From positions 1 to 16,376 of the forward strand of contig JACZXM010000016.1 of NCBI GenBank assembly GCA_022571615.1: a stretch of 16,376 nucleotides of DNA, in the 5' to 3' direction. Position numbers and translations under genes: made by a program. Below, in pieces: positions 7,799-14,705 of this stretch. Numbering within the stretch: position 1 is the stretch's first letter; the number at the start of each line of letters is the position of its first letter. The notes under the pieces were generated by a model. That model was not told the DNA's origin, did no database searches, and saw only the letters and a program-made list of their open reading frames with translations. The stretch comes from Acidobacteriota bacterium (GTDB lineage: Bacteria > Acidobacteriota > UBA890 > WLXD01).

Positions 7799-7831
7799 GC
7801 GGTACCCGGGCTACGGCTGCCCGGGTGCCGC
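7799..7831. other. Strong hairpin in the hrcA-PBP divergent region
   Basis: Arms of 13 bp (7799-7811 and 7819-7831) around a 7-nt loop TACGGCT match with a single T/G wobble. A competing 7-bp pairing, ACGGCTG at 7813-7819 with CAGCCGT at 7849-7855, would open the right arm. It lies between divergent genes, so a role as terminator for a known gene is not obvious. Possibilities are a 5' leader of the PBP mRNA or a structured DNA site. Confidence 0.5.
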
Positions 7832-7873
7832 AGAGCCATGCTCGGGTACAGCCGTGGCCGCCTGGCAGCCTGC

Positions 7874-7882
7874 TGTTAAGAT
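7874..7882 (+). promoter_or_regulatory. Possible extended -10 promoter of the PBP gene
   Basis: TGTTAAGAT matches an extended -10 (TGN plus TAAGAT). No convincing -35 lies 17-18 bases upstream. Transcription would begin about 5 bases before the ATG at 7894, giving a nearly leaderless mRNA, which agrees with the lack of a ribosome site there. The match is short and could be chance. Confidence 0.3.
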
Positions 7883-7893
7883 CTCCGATAGCT

Positions 7894-10293
7894 ATGTTCG
7901 ATCGACTCCTCTCTGCCTCTTCGAGCTTCCTGTCGTCGCTACTGCGGCGCCCCCTGCTGCTGAGTTTGCCGGCGCTGGCGCTGCTGTCCGGCATGGTGGG
8001 CGGCCTGCTGGTGAGCTTCGCCCCCGGCCCAGCGATCGTCGAGGCGCTGCGCTCCTACGAACCCAGCCTCGTTACCCGGATCTACGACCGCGAAGGCATG
8101 CAGTTCGCCGAGTGGCTCCAACAGCGCCGCGAGGTCGTCGCCTACGACGAGATCGCCCCGGTCATGGTGCAGGCGGTCGTGGCTGCCGAGGACGCGCGCT
8201 TCTTCCAGCATGTGGGAATCGACCCGCGTGCGGTGTTCCGCTCGGTCCTTGCCGATCTGCGCTGCGGCTATTTCTGCGAGGGCTTCAGCACCATCACCAT
8301 GCAAATCCCCCGCAACCTGGATCGCGTTCTCGGCGGTGACACCTGGCTGCCGAAGGACAAGAACCTCGAACGCAAGATCCGCGAGGCAATCTACGCCATC
8401 CAGATCGAGCGCTTCTTCACCAAGCAGCAGATCTTTGCGATCTACGCCAGCCAGATCCACATGGGCTCGAGCGACTACGGTTTCCAGGCCGCCGCCCGGC
8501 ACTACTTCGGAAAACCGGTCAGCGACGTGACCCTGGCCGAGGCGGCCCTGCTGGCCGGGATGATCCAGCGCCCCAACTCCTTCCGGCCCGATCTGCATCC
8601 CCAGGCAGCTCGAGGCAAGCGCAACATCGTGCTGGACCGGATGTTGGCCGAGCGCTTTATCACGCCGCAGCAGGCTGCCGAGGCCAAGCAGGAGCCGGTC
8701 GTGCTTGCGGAGGACTCGTCCGGTCGCAAGTTGGGTGAATACTTCACGGAGGAAATCCGCAAGCGCCTGATCAAGGAGTACGGCGATAAGGGCATCTACC
8801 GTTCCGGCCTGCAGGTGCGCACGACGCTCGACCGGCGAATCCAGGGCGCTGCCGAGCACGCGTTGGACCGCGGGCTGCGCGTCGTAGACCAGCGGCAAGG
8901 CTGGCGCGGCGCGCCGCGCAATCTGCTGCAGGAGGGCATGGCGCTGGATGAGTACGTCGATCCCCGCTGGGAAGAGCCGATCGCACCCGACGACGTGGTT
9001 CCGGGCCTGGTGGTGCAGGTCACGCCCCAGGCCGCTCGCGTGCGGGTCGCACAGCAGGTCGCCGAGCTCGACCGCGAGGATATCGAGTGGACCGGGCGCA
9101 AATTCCTCGACAAGGTCGTGAAGGCGGGCGATCTGGTCAGCGTTTGGATCGAGTCGGTAGAGGAGGATGGTAGCTACGACCTGCGGCTGGACCAGGAGCC
9201 CATCCTGCAAGGGGCAGTGCTGGTGGTCGAGAACCACACCGGCGAGGTCAAGGCCCTGGTTGGCGGCCGTGGGTTCGATGAGAGCGAGTTCAACCGTGCG
9301 ACCCAGGCGGTGCGACAGACCGGCTCGATTTTCAAACCCTTCGTATACGCCACCGCGGTCTGGCTCGGGATCACCCCATCGGAGCTTTTCGTCGATCAGC
9401 CCACGACGTTTCGAGATCCCTCGACCCGGCAGCCGTATTCACCCGCCAACTTCGCCAACGAGTACATCGGCATCACCTCGATGGCCGAGGCGCTCACCAA
9501 GTCGCGCAACGTCCCGACGCTCAAGCTACAGCAGCGCATCGGGGTCGAGAACGTGATCGACATGGCGCGAAAGTTCGGCCTCACGGCGCCGTTTGCTGCC
9601 TACCTGTCGCTCGGGCTCGGTGTCATGGACATCTCGGTGTGGGAGATCGTTCGGGCCTACACGGTGTTCCCCAACGGCGGGGTGTTGGTGGAGCCCCACC
9701 TGCTGCGGACGGTCCATGATCGCCGCGGGCGCCTGCTGCAGAAAACGAAACGCGACGCACGCACCGTGATGGCCGCCGATAACGCGTACATCATGGCGCG
9801 TATCCTGGTGGCGGGAATCACGCGTCCCATCGGCACCGGGCACAGGGCCCTGCCGCTGGCCCGGGAGCTGGGCCTGATGCTGGGAGGCAAGTCGGGTACA
9901 ACCGACAATCGAACCGATGTCTGGTACGTGGGATTTTCCCCCAACCACACGGTCGGAGTTTGGATCGGGCATGATCTGAAGGAACGGATCGGCCGGCGGG
10001 AGACCGGATCCCGGGCTGCGCTACCGGTCTGGATCGAGGTCATGCGCGCCGCCGAACAAGGAGCGCCTGCCGCCCTGTTCCCCGCGCCAGCCAACATCGA
10101 GCTGCGCCGGGTGGACCCGTTCACCGGATTGCTGCACGGGCCCTATTGCCGTGAGGCGGTGGAGCTCGCCTATATCGCCGGTACCGGGCCGACGCGGATC
10201 TGCGGTATCACCGAGCACCGGATCCTGCAGCTTCCGCCACATCAGCAGGCCTACTTCATCCATAACGGTCGCTTCGACACCAGCGGCAGCTAG
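7894..10293 (+). CDS. Class A penicillin-binding protein (bifunctional peptidoglycan glycosyltransferase/transpeptidase)
   Basis: 799-residue cell-wall synthase, PBP1A-like. An N-terminal membrane anchor (about 20-42, LLLSLPALALLSGMVGGLLV) precedes the GT51 glycosyltransferase domain. Its motifs are AAEDARFFQHVGID with catalytic E99, GFSTITMQIPRNL (131-142), RKIREAIYAIQIE, and LAEAALLAGMIQRPNSFRP. The transpeptidase domain has SxxK at S478-IF-K481, SRN at 537-539 and KSGT at 666-669 (GGKSGTTDNRTDVWYVGF). An inserted domain (about 330-440) separates the two enzymes, as in PBP1A. The frame is open upstream to 7765, but the ATG at 7894 gives a short cytoplasmic leader before the anchor and no useful sequence is lost. 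No Shine-Dalgarno is visible. The GT51 motif STITMQ, rather than STITQQ, is a known variant. It is transcribed away from hrcA and toward prfB. Confidence 0.95.
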   Translation: MFDRLLSASSSFLSSLLRRPLLLSLPALALLSGMVGGLLVSFAPGPAIVEALRSYEPSLVTRIYDREGMQFAEWLQQRREVVAYDEIAPVMVQAVVAAEDARFFQHVGIDPRAVFRSVLADLRCGYFCEGFSTITMQIPRNLDRVLGGDTWLPKDKNLERKIREAIYAIQIERFFTKQQIFAIYASQIHMGSSDYGFQAAARHYFGKPVSDVTLAEAALLAGMIQRPNSFRPDLHPQAARGKRNIVLDRMLAERFITPQQAAEAKQEPVVLAEDSSGRKLGEYFTEEIRKRLIKEYGDKGIYRSGLQVRTTLDRRIQGAAEHALDRGLRVVDQRQGWRGAPRNLLQEGMALDEYVDPRWEEPIAPDDVVPGLVVQVTPQAARVRVAQQVAELDREDIEWTGRKFLDKVVKAGDLVSVWIESVEEDGSYDLRLDQEPILQGAVLVVENHTGEVKALVGGRGFDESEFNRATQAVRQTGSIFKPFVYATAVWLGITPSELFVDQPTTFRDPSTRQPYSPANFANEYIGITSMAEALTKSRNVPTLKLQQRIGVENVIDMARKFGLTAPFAAYLSLGLGVMDISVWEIVRAYTVFPNGGVLVEPHLLRTVHDRRGRLLQKTKRDARTVMAADNAYIMARILVAGITRPIGTGHRALPLARELGLMLGGKSGTTDNRTDVWYVGFSPNHTVGVWIGHDLKERIGRRETGSRAALPVWIEVMRAAEQGAPAALFPAPANIELRRVDPFTGLLHGPYCREAVELAYIAGTGPTRICGITEHRILQLPPHQQAYFIHNGRFDTSGS

Positions 10294-10294
10294 C

Positions 10295-10329
10295 AGGCCG
10301 TGGCCCAGGACCCACTTCGACCACGGCCT
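10295..10329. terminator. Putative bidirectional terminator hairpin between PBP gene and prfB
   Basis: A perfect 9-bp inverted repeat (AGGCCGTGG at 10295-10303, CCACGGCCT at 10321-10329) with a 17-nt loop lies in the 43-bp gap between the convergent stop codons of the PBP gene and prfB. No clear T-run follows on either strand, so efficiency is uncertain; the position favours a terminator. Confidence 0.5.
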
Positions 10330-10336
10330 TCCAGGG

Positions 10337-11444
10337 TTACCCGGGCGGTGCGTCGACCTTCGCCTGCTGCTTGAGATAGCCTTCGATGAAGGCCTGCAGC
10401 GCACCGTCCAGGACAGCGTCGACATTGCCGCTCTCGACCCCGGTCCGGTGGTCCTTTGCCATGCGGTAGGGATGCAGAACGTAGGACCGGATCTGCGATC
10501 CGAAGCCGATGTCTTTCTTCTCGCCCTGCTTTTCGGCCTTCTCGGCGGCACGCTTCTGGCGCTCGCGCTCGTAAAGCCGAGCCCTCAGCACCGTCATCGC
10601 CTTGGCCTTGTTGCGATGCTGTGAGCGCTCGGCCTGACTTTGGGCCACCACCCCGGTCGGCATGTGAGTGATCCGGACGGCCGAATCCGTCACATTGACA
10701 TGCTGACCCCCCGCGCCGCTCGAACGATAGGTGTCGATCCGGAGGTCCTTGTCCTCGATCTCGACCTCGATGTCCGCATCGACCTCCGGGGCCACCGCGA
10801 CCGAGGCGAACGACGTGTGCCGCCGATTGGCGGCGTCGTACGGTGAGATCCTCACCAGCCGGTGAACACCCGCTTCTCCCTTCAGGTAGCCGAACGCGAA
10901 CGGTCCCTCGATGCGGATCGTGGCGCTCTTGATGCCCGCCTCCTCGCCCGGCATCTCGTCGATCACCTCGACCTTGTAGGAGCCGGCCTCGGCCCAACGC
11001 AGGTACATCCGGAGCAGCATCGCGGCCCAGTCCTGCGACTCGGTGCCGCCGGCGCCCGGGTGGATGTCCAGTAGTGCCGGGCGCACATCGTCGGGGTCGC
11101 CGAGCAGCAGCCGGACCTCGTAGGTGTCGAGCTGCTGCTGCAGACGCTGCAACGTCGCCTCGGCCTCTGCCGGGGCCTCGTCCTCGCCCTCATCGGCAAG
11201 CTCGAGAAACGCCTCGGCTTCCTCGAGCTGCTCGACAAACGAGGCATCGAGGCGAATCCGCTGCTGGATCTCGGAGCGCTCACGCATCAACTCCGGGTCG
11301 CCGCCCTCGTCCCAGTATCCGGGCGCCGACATCTCCTCCTCGATCTTCTGAAGACGTGTGGCAGCTCCGGCGGGGTCAAAGATGACCTCCGAGAGCCTGG
11401 TAGCGGCAGCGAAGCTCCTCGAGTACGCGGCGGGGCTCTTCCAT
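10337..11444 (-). CDS. prfB: Peptide chain release factor 2, with programmed +1 frameshift
   Basis: RF2 ends translation at UGA and UAA. The gene begins at ATG 11442-11444 behind an AGGAG-type site. It codes 22 residues (MEEPRRVLEELRCRYQALGGHL), then reaches TGA at 11376-11378. Shifting +1 at CTT TGA C gives the in-frame continuation DPAGAATRLQKIEEE and then the long 331-residue frame, 368 residues in all, the usual RF2 length. Key motifs are GGTESQDWA, a codon-recognition motif SPY at about 200-202 (most RF2 have SPF), and the catalytic GGQ at about 245-247 within SSGAGGQHVN. RRHTSFASV and SYVLHPYRMAKDHRTG are also RF2 features. The first part of the frame alone would be called truncated by simple ORF callers. 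It converges on the PBP gene. Confidence 0.96.
11375..11390 (-). promoter_or_regulatory. RF2 programmed +1 frameshift signal
   Basis: On the minus strand, the internal Shine-Dalgarno-like GGAGGT (11385-11390) stands 3 bases before the slippery CTT TGA C (11375-11381). This is the layout known from E. coli RF2. Low RF2 slows termination at TGA and lets the ribosome shift, so RF2 regulates its own synthesis. The frame on both sides of the shift matches RF2 sequence. Confidence 0.95.
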
Positions 11445-11464
11445 CACCTTCTCCTGTCGATACG

Positions 11465-11653
11465 GGCAAGCCTGCGTTTCTCAACGGGGTGCTACTGCGG
11501 GTGCGGAAAGCCGCGCGTCTAGGGCGTTGCACTCGGTCGGGCTCCTCGACGTACCGCATAGAGTACGCCTGCGGCGCCCTCCCTCGCGCGCCTTGGTTCC
11601 ACGCCCCTTTCTGCCCCCTCGCTATGCACCCCGTTGAGAAACCCAGGCTAGCC
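11465..11653. repeat. 189-bp fold-back element with imperfect 28-bp terminal inverted repeats
   Basis: The arms at 11465-11492 and 11626-11653 match at 26 of 28 positions; an inner 16 bp (TTTCTCAACGGGGTGC at 11477-11492) matches perfectly. Parts of the interior are also complementary (AGGGCG/CGCCCT, GGAA/TTCC, CGTAC/GTACG), so one strand could fold into a long hairpin. No coding frame is visible inside, and no target-site duplication could be found at the ends. It resembles a non-autonomous transposable element (MITE) or a structured intergenic repeat. GTTGAGAAA at the right arm resembles ends of some insertion sequences, by memory only. Confidence 0.65.
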
Positions 11654-11716
11654 AGAATGTACCGCGAATCCTACCCTGCGGTGAGCGGGAACTTTCCGCG
11701 TCGGGGGACGTAGTTA

Positions 11717-11731
11717 CTGTACGATGTACAG
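11717..11731. promoter_or_regulatory. Palindromic operator candidate upstream of the ADOP-like permease
   Basis: CTGTACGATGTACAG is a perfect 6-bp inverted repeat with a 3-bp centre. It lies 37 bp before the permease start, inside the presumed promoter region. PadR-family regulators often bind such palindromes, and a PadR gene follows the permease. LexA is less likely because the CTG-CAG spacing is 9, not 10. Confidence 0.5.
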
Positions 11732-11767
11732 AAACCGGCTCGAGGACAGTCAGGCTCAGGTGCCCGT

Positions 11768-14365
11768 ATGAGCCGCCGGTGGGCTACAGCGCGCGGCCTG
11801 CTGCGCCTCTGTGGCGCTCGTGACGCCGGCGAGGCGATCCGCGACGTGCGGGAGGAGGCCATCGCGCGTCGGACCGGCGGCCATGCCCGCGGTCGGGTGG
11901 CCGTGTGGGTCGCTCGCGAGCTGGTCACCGTGGCCTGGTACGAGCTGAGGGATGGCGACATGACGCGGCGTTCCAAGAGCATCTTCCCGTTGCTGGCGTT
12001 GCGGCTCGCGGCCCGCAACGTGAGCCGACGGCCGGCAATCCCACTGCTGGCGGCGTTGACCCTGGCTCTGGGCTACGGCGCCGCTGGGGCGATTTTCGGG
12101 GTCTACACCGGCTTCAGCCGACCGCTTCCTGTGCCCGAGGGCGACTCGGTGCACTGGCTACGGGTGCTCGACGAGCGCGGCAACCCGGTCGGCATGACGC
12201 TCGGTGATCTCGAGGCGCTGCAACAGGGTACCCGCGCCTTTGCGGAGCTCGGTGCCTACGAAACCGCATCGGTCAGCATGCGCGTGCCTGCCGGCTTTCC
12301 CGTGCGGCTGTCTCATGCGGCGATGACGCTGGAGGTTTTTCACCTGTTGCGCGCCGAACCGTTGGTCGGCCGCCTGCCGGTTGATGACGATGGCGGTCGG
12401 GCAGTATTGATCGGCCACAACGTGTGGACCGACTACTTCGAGGCCGACCCGGCGGTGGTCGGCGAGACGGTGCGCATCGACGCCGTCGACCGCGTCATTG
12501 TCGGGGTCATGCACGAGGGCCACCGCTTCCCGTTCCAGCAGGACGTCTGGTCGGTCATCGAGCCGGGCGGAGCCGGCGCTTCGCTCGAGATCGCCGGTCG
12601 ACTCGGCGACGGCATCACAGCCGATCAGGCGATCATCGACGCAAGTCGGGTCTTGGAGGCTCGACGCCGTGCCGGCGGCGAGACGCTCGGGCTCCGGGTA
12701 CGGCTGCCCGCCTTCACCGAGGAACGAGGCGAGGGTGGGGAGAGTCTCGCTTTGGCGACTCTGCTGGGGCTCGTCATCTGCCTGCTGCTGGTGTCATGCT
12801 CGAACGTCTCCAACCTGCTCCTGGGACGCGCTCTGGTGCGAGCGGACTCGCTCGCGGTGCACTCGGCAATCGGTGCCGGACCGGCGCAGTTGGTGGTCCA
12901 GATGCTCTTGGAGGCGATTCTGATCGCACTCTCTGGAGCGCTGGCCGGGGTGGTCATCGCGGCGGGGGCGATCCTCTACATCCAGTCGACCTTGCACGGC
13001 CACTGGGGCTACTACTGGATGCGCGTCCAGTTCGAGCCGGCTGTGGTGCTGTTCACGCTGGCGTTGGCGCTGGCGACGGGCCTGCTCTCGGGCATGCTGC
13101 CGGCGCTGCGGCTCGGGCGTGCCGATCTCGGCGAGATCCTGCGATCCAACGCGGCTGGCGTTGTGGGCCCCGGCCGCCGCCGCATGTCGCGTTGGCTGTT
13201 GAACGGCCAGGTGACCTTCTCGTGCATTGCCCTGATCATCGCAGCTCTCATGGCCGGCGCCATGTTGCGCTCGCGCACCGCCAGCGACTTTCGCGCCGAT
13301 GACGTCTATGCCCTGAGCGTGTCCTTTAGCACCGAGGGATACGAGGACCCCGAGCGAAGACGGGCTCTGCGGGCGGCACTCGAACAGAGTGCCGCGCTCG
13401 ACGCCCGAATCGGTGCCCTGGTGGCCTCGAACGTGCTGCCTGGGCTCGAGAATCAAGGCGACGTACCACAGATCGAGGGAGTCGCGATCGATCCGGAGGT
13501 GGGCCGAAAGCGAACGCTGGTCCTCGCCGTCACGCCGGGGTACTTCGAGCTCTTCAACCTCTCGCTCCTGTCGGGACGTAGGTTCGAGTCGATCGACGGC
13601 GCCGGGGAGCGGGTCGCGCTCGTCAGCGACGCGTTCGTGCATCATCACCTGGACGGCGGTGACCCGATCGGACGCCGTCTGCGTCTGCCGGCGCTCGCCG
13701 GGGACGAGTGGATCAGGATCGTCGGCGTGGTTGCCAACACCGCAGCGTACGAGTCGGCCGAGAGCCGAGCACAATCGCGTCTCTACCTGCCGTTCGCGGT
13801 GCTCGAGCCGCGCAGCTACCAGCTTCTGTTCACCGGTGCCGACCGCGATGCGGCTGCGAGCGCCGTTCGTCAAGCGCTCAACGAGCTCGATCCCGACCTC
13901 GGGGTCAGCGGGTACTTCGGCGGCCGGTCGGCGGTCAGCGTGGAGGAGATACTGCGCTACGTGCGCCGGATCTACCAGACGGTGGGGGTGCTCTCGCTGA
14001 TGGGTGGCGTGAGTGCGGCCCTGGTCGCGCTCATAGGGCTGTACGGCGCCCTGACCTTCGAGGTTCAGCGATCCCTCTCCGAGATCGGCCTGCGCATGGC
14101 CATGGGCGCTACCCGGTCAGACGTGCTGCGACAAGTCACGCGCACCGGGCTGCGCAGCGTGGCGCCCGGACTGGCTCTGGGATTCCTCATGAGCGCCGCG
14201 GTAGCGCCGGCGCTTGGCGTGCTGCGAGGGCACATGAGCGCGCGCGACCCGCTCATCTATGTCGGCGTGTTCCTGGCTTATGTGGCCGTCGCGACGCTCG
14301 CTACCCTGGGGCCCGGCCGCCGGGCAGCTCGGCTCGACCCGGCTCGAGTCTTGAGGTCGGATTGA
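11768..14365 (+). CDS. FtsX/MacB-type ABC transporter permease (ADOP family)
   Basis: 865-residue permease without an ATPase domain. Residues 1-65 form a basic N-terminal segment (REEAIARRTGG, AVWVARELVTVAWYEL) typical of ADOP proteins, which supports the ATG at 11768. Membrane segments are visible at about 90-112, then a large periplasmic MacB-like domain. A central cluster follows (LALATLLGLVICLLLVSCSNVSNLLLGRAL; LVVQMLLEAILIALSGALAGVVIAAGAILY; AVVLFTLALALATGLLSGMLPAL). A second permease half (about 470-865) ends in the FtsX signature EIGLRMAMGATRSDVLRQVTRTGL. This is the internally duplicated two-permease layout of ADOP. These proteins are thought to work with separate ATPases as tripartite-like export or lipoprotein-handling systems; the substrate is unknown. 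No ATPase gene is present nearby. Overlaps padR by 1 bp. Confidence 0.9.
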   Translation: MSRRWATARGLLRLCGARDAGEAIRDVREEAIARRTGGHARGRVAVWVARELVTVAWYELRDGDMTRRSKSIFPLLALRLAARNVSRRPAIPLLAALTLALGYGAAGAIFGVYTGFSRPLPVPEGDSVHWLRVLDERGNPVGMTLGDLEALQQGTRAFAELGAYETASVSMRVPAGFPVRLSHAAMTLEVFHLLRAEPLVGRLPVDDDGGRAVLIGHNVWTDYFEADPAVVGETVRIDAVDRVIVGVMHEGHRFPFQQDVWSVIEPGGAGASLEIAGRLGDGITADQAIIDASRVLEARRRAGGETLGLRVRLPAFTEERGEGGESLALATLLGLVICLLLVSCSNVSNLLLGRALVRADSLAVHSAIGAGPAQLVVQMLLEAILIALSGALAGVVIAAGAILYIQSTLHGHWGYYWMRVQFEPAVVLFTLALALATGLLSGMLPALRLGRADLGEILRSNAAGVVGPGRRRMSRWLLNGQVTFSCIALIIAALMAGAMLRSRTASDFRADDVYALSVSFSTEGYEDPERRRALRAALEQSAALDARIGALVASNVLPGLENQGDVPQIEGVAIDPEVGRKRTLVLAVTPGYFELFNLSLLSGRRFESIDGAGERVALVSDAFVHHHLDGGDPIGRRLRLPALAGDEWIRIVGVVANTAAYESAESRAQSRLYLPFAVLEPRSYQLLFTGADRDAAASAVRQALNELDPDLGVSGYFGGRSAVSVEEILRYVRRIYQTVGVLSLMGGVSAALVALIGLYGALTFEVQRSLSEIGLRMAMGATRSDVLRQVTRTGLRSVAPGLALGFLMSAAVAPALGVLRGHMSARDPLIYVGVFLAYVAVATLATLGPGRRAARLDPARVLRSD

Positions 14366-14703
14366 TGACTGGCCCGAGGGCTACTAGCGACTACCTCGGC
14401 GAATTCGAACACCTCGTGCTGCTGGCCGTGATGGCGCTCGGTGAGCAGGCGTATGGCGTGCCCATCCGCCGACTGATCGCCCAACGCGCCGACCGCGAGG
14501 TGTCGTTCGGGGCGGTGTACTCAACACTCCGTCGGCTGCAGGCCAAGGGACACGTGCAGTTCTCCAACCAGCCCGCCAGCGGATTCGCTGGCGGACGCCC
14601 GCGTCGCGTCGCGCGGACGACCGCCTCGGGAGTGCGCGCGGTGCACGCCGCGCAGCGACGCCTGCGGCGCATGGCAGAACCGCTAGGCGAAGCAGGCTCC
14701 TAG
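14365..14703 (+). CDS. PadR-family transcriptional regulator
   Basis: 112-residue winged-helix repressor. The core reads YLGEFEHLVLLAVMALGEQAYGVPIRRLIAQRA (about 10-42), then VSFGAVYSTLRRLQAKGHVQ (46-65). This matches the PadR pattern LLALLxxGPxHGYEI and GTVYxxLxRLExKGLV. The second part (RPRRVARTTASGVRAVHAAQRRLRRM) is the basic wing and helical dimer segment. The ATG overlaps the permease stop (TGATG), so the two are co-translated. PadR genes next to ADOP permeases are a known pattern, usually with PadR upstream; here it is downstream. The likely target is the palindrome at 11717-11731. The effector is unknown. Confidence 0.92.
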   Translation: MTGPRATSDYLGEFEHLVLLAVMALGEQAYGVPIRRLIAQRADREVSFGAVYSTLRRLQAKGHVQFSNQPASGFAGGRPRRVARTTASGVRAVHAAQRRLRRMAEPLGEAGS

Positions 14704-14705
14704 CT

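Noticed and set aside
7765..7893. Longer N-terminus for the penicillin-binding protein
   Set aside because: The added 43 residues are Arg/Pro/Ser-rich, run through the hairpin region and resemble no PBP leader; the ATG at 7894 precedes a normal anchor.
7939..9237. 432-residue open frame opposite the penicillin-binding protein
   Set aside because: Shadow frame of the PBP gene; no domain or ribosome site, and the plus-strand gene has every catalytic motif.
11717..11731. LexA (SOS) box
   Set aside because: The CTG...CAG spacing is 9 rather than the 10 of the E. coli-type box, and the adjacent genes are not SOS genes; PadR fits better.
12794..13873. 359-residue open frame opposite the ADOP permease
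   Set aside because: Antisense to a clear permease gene; rich in Arg/His/Gln/Glu with no recognisable domain, so a shadow of the codon pattern.
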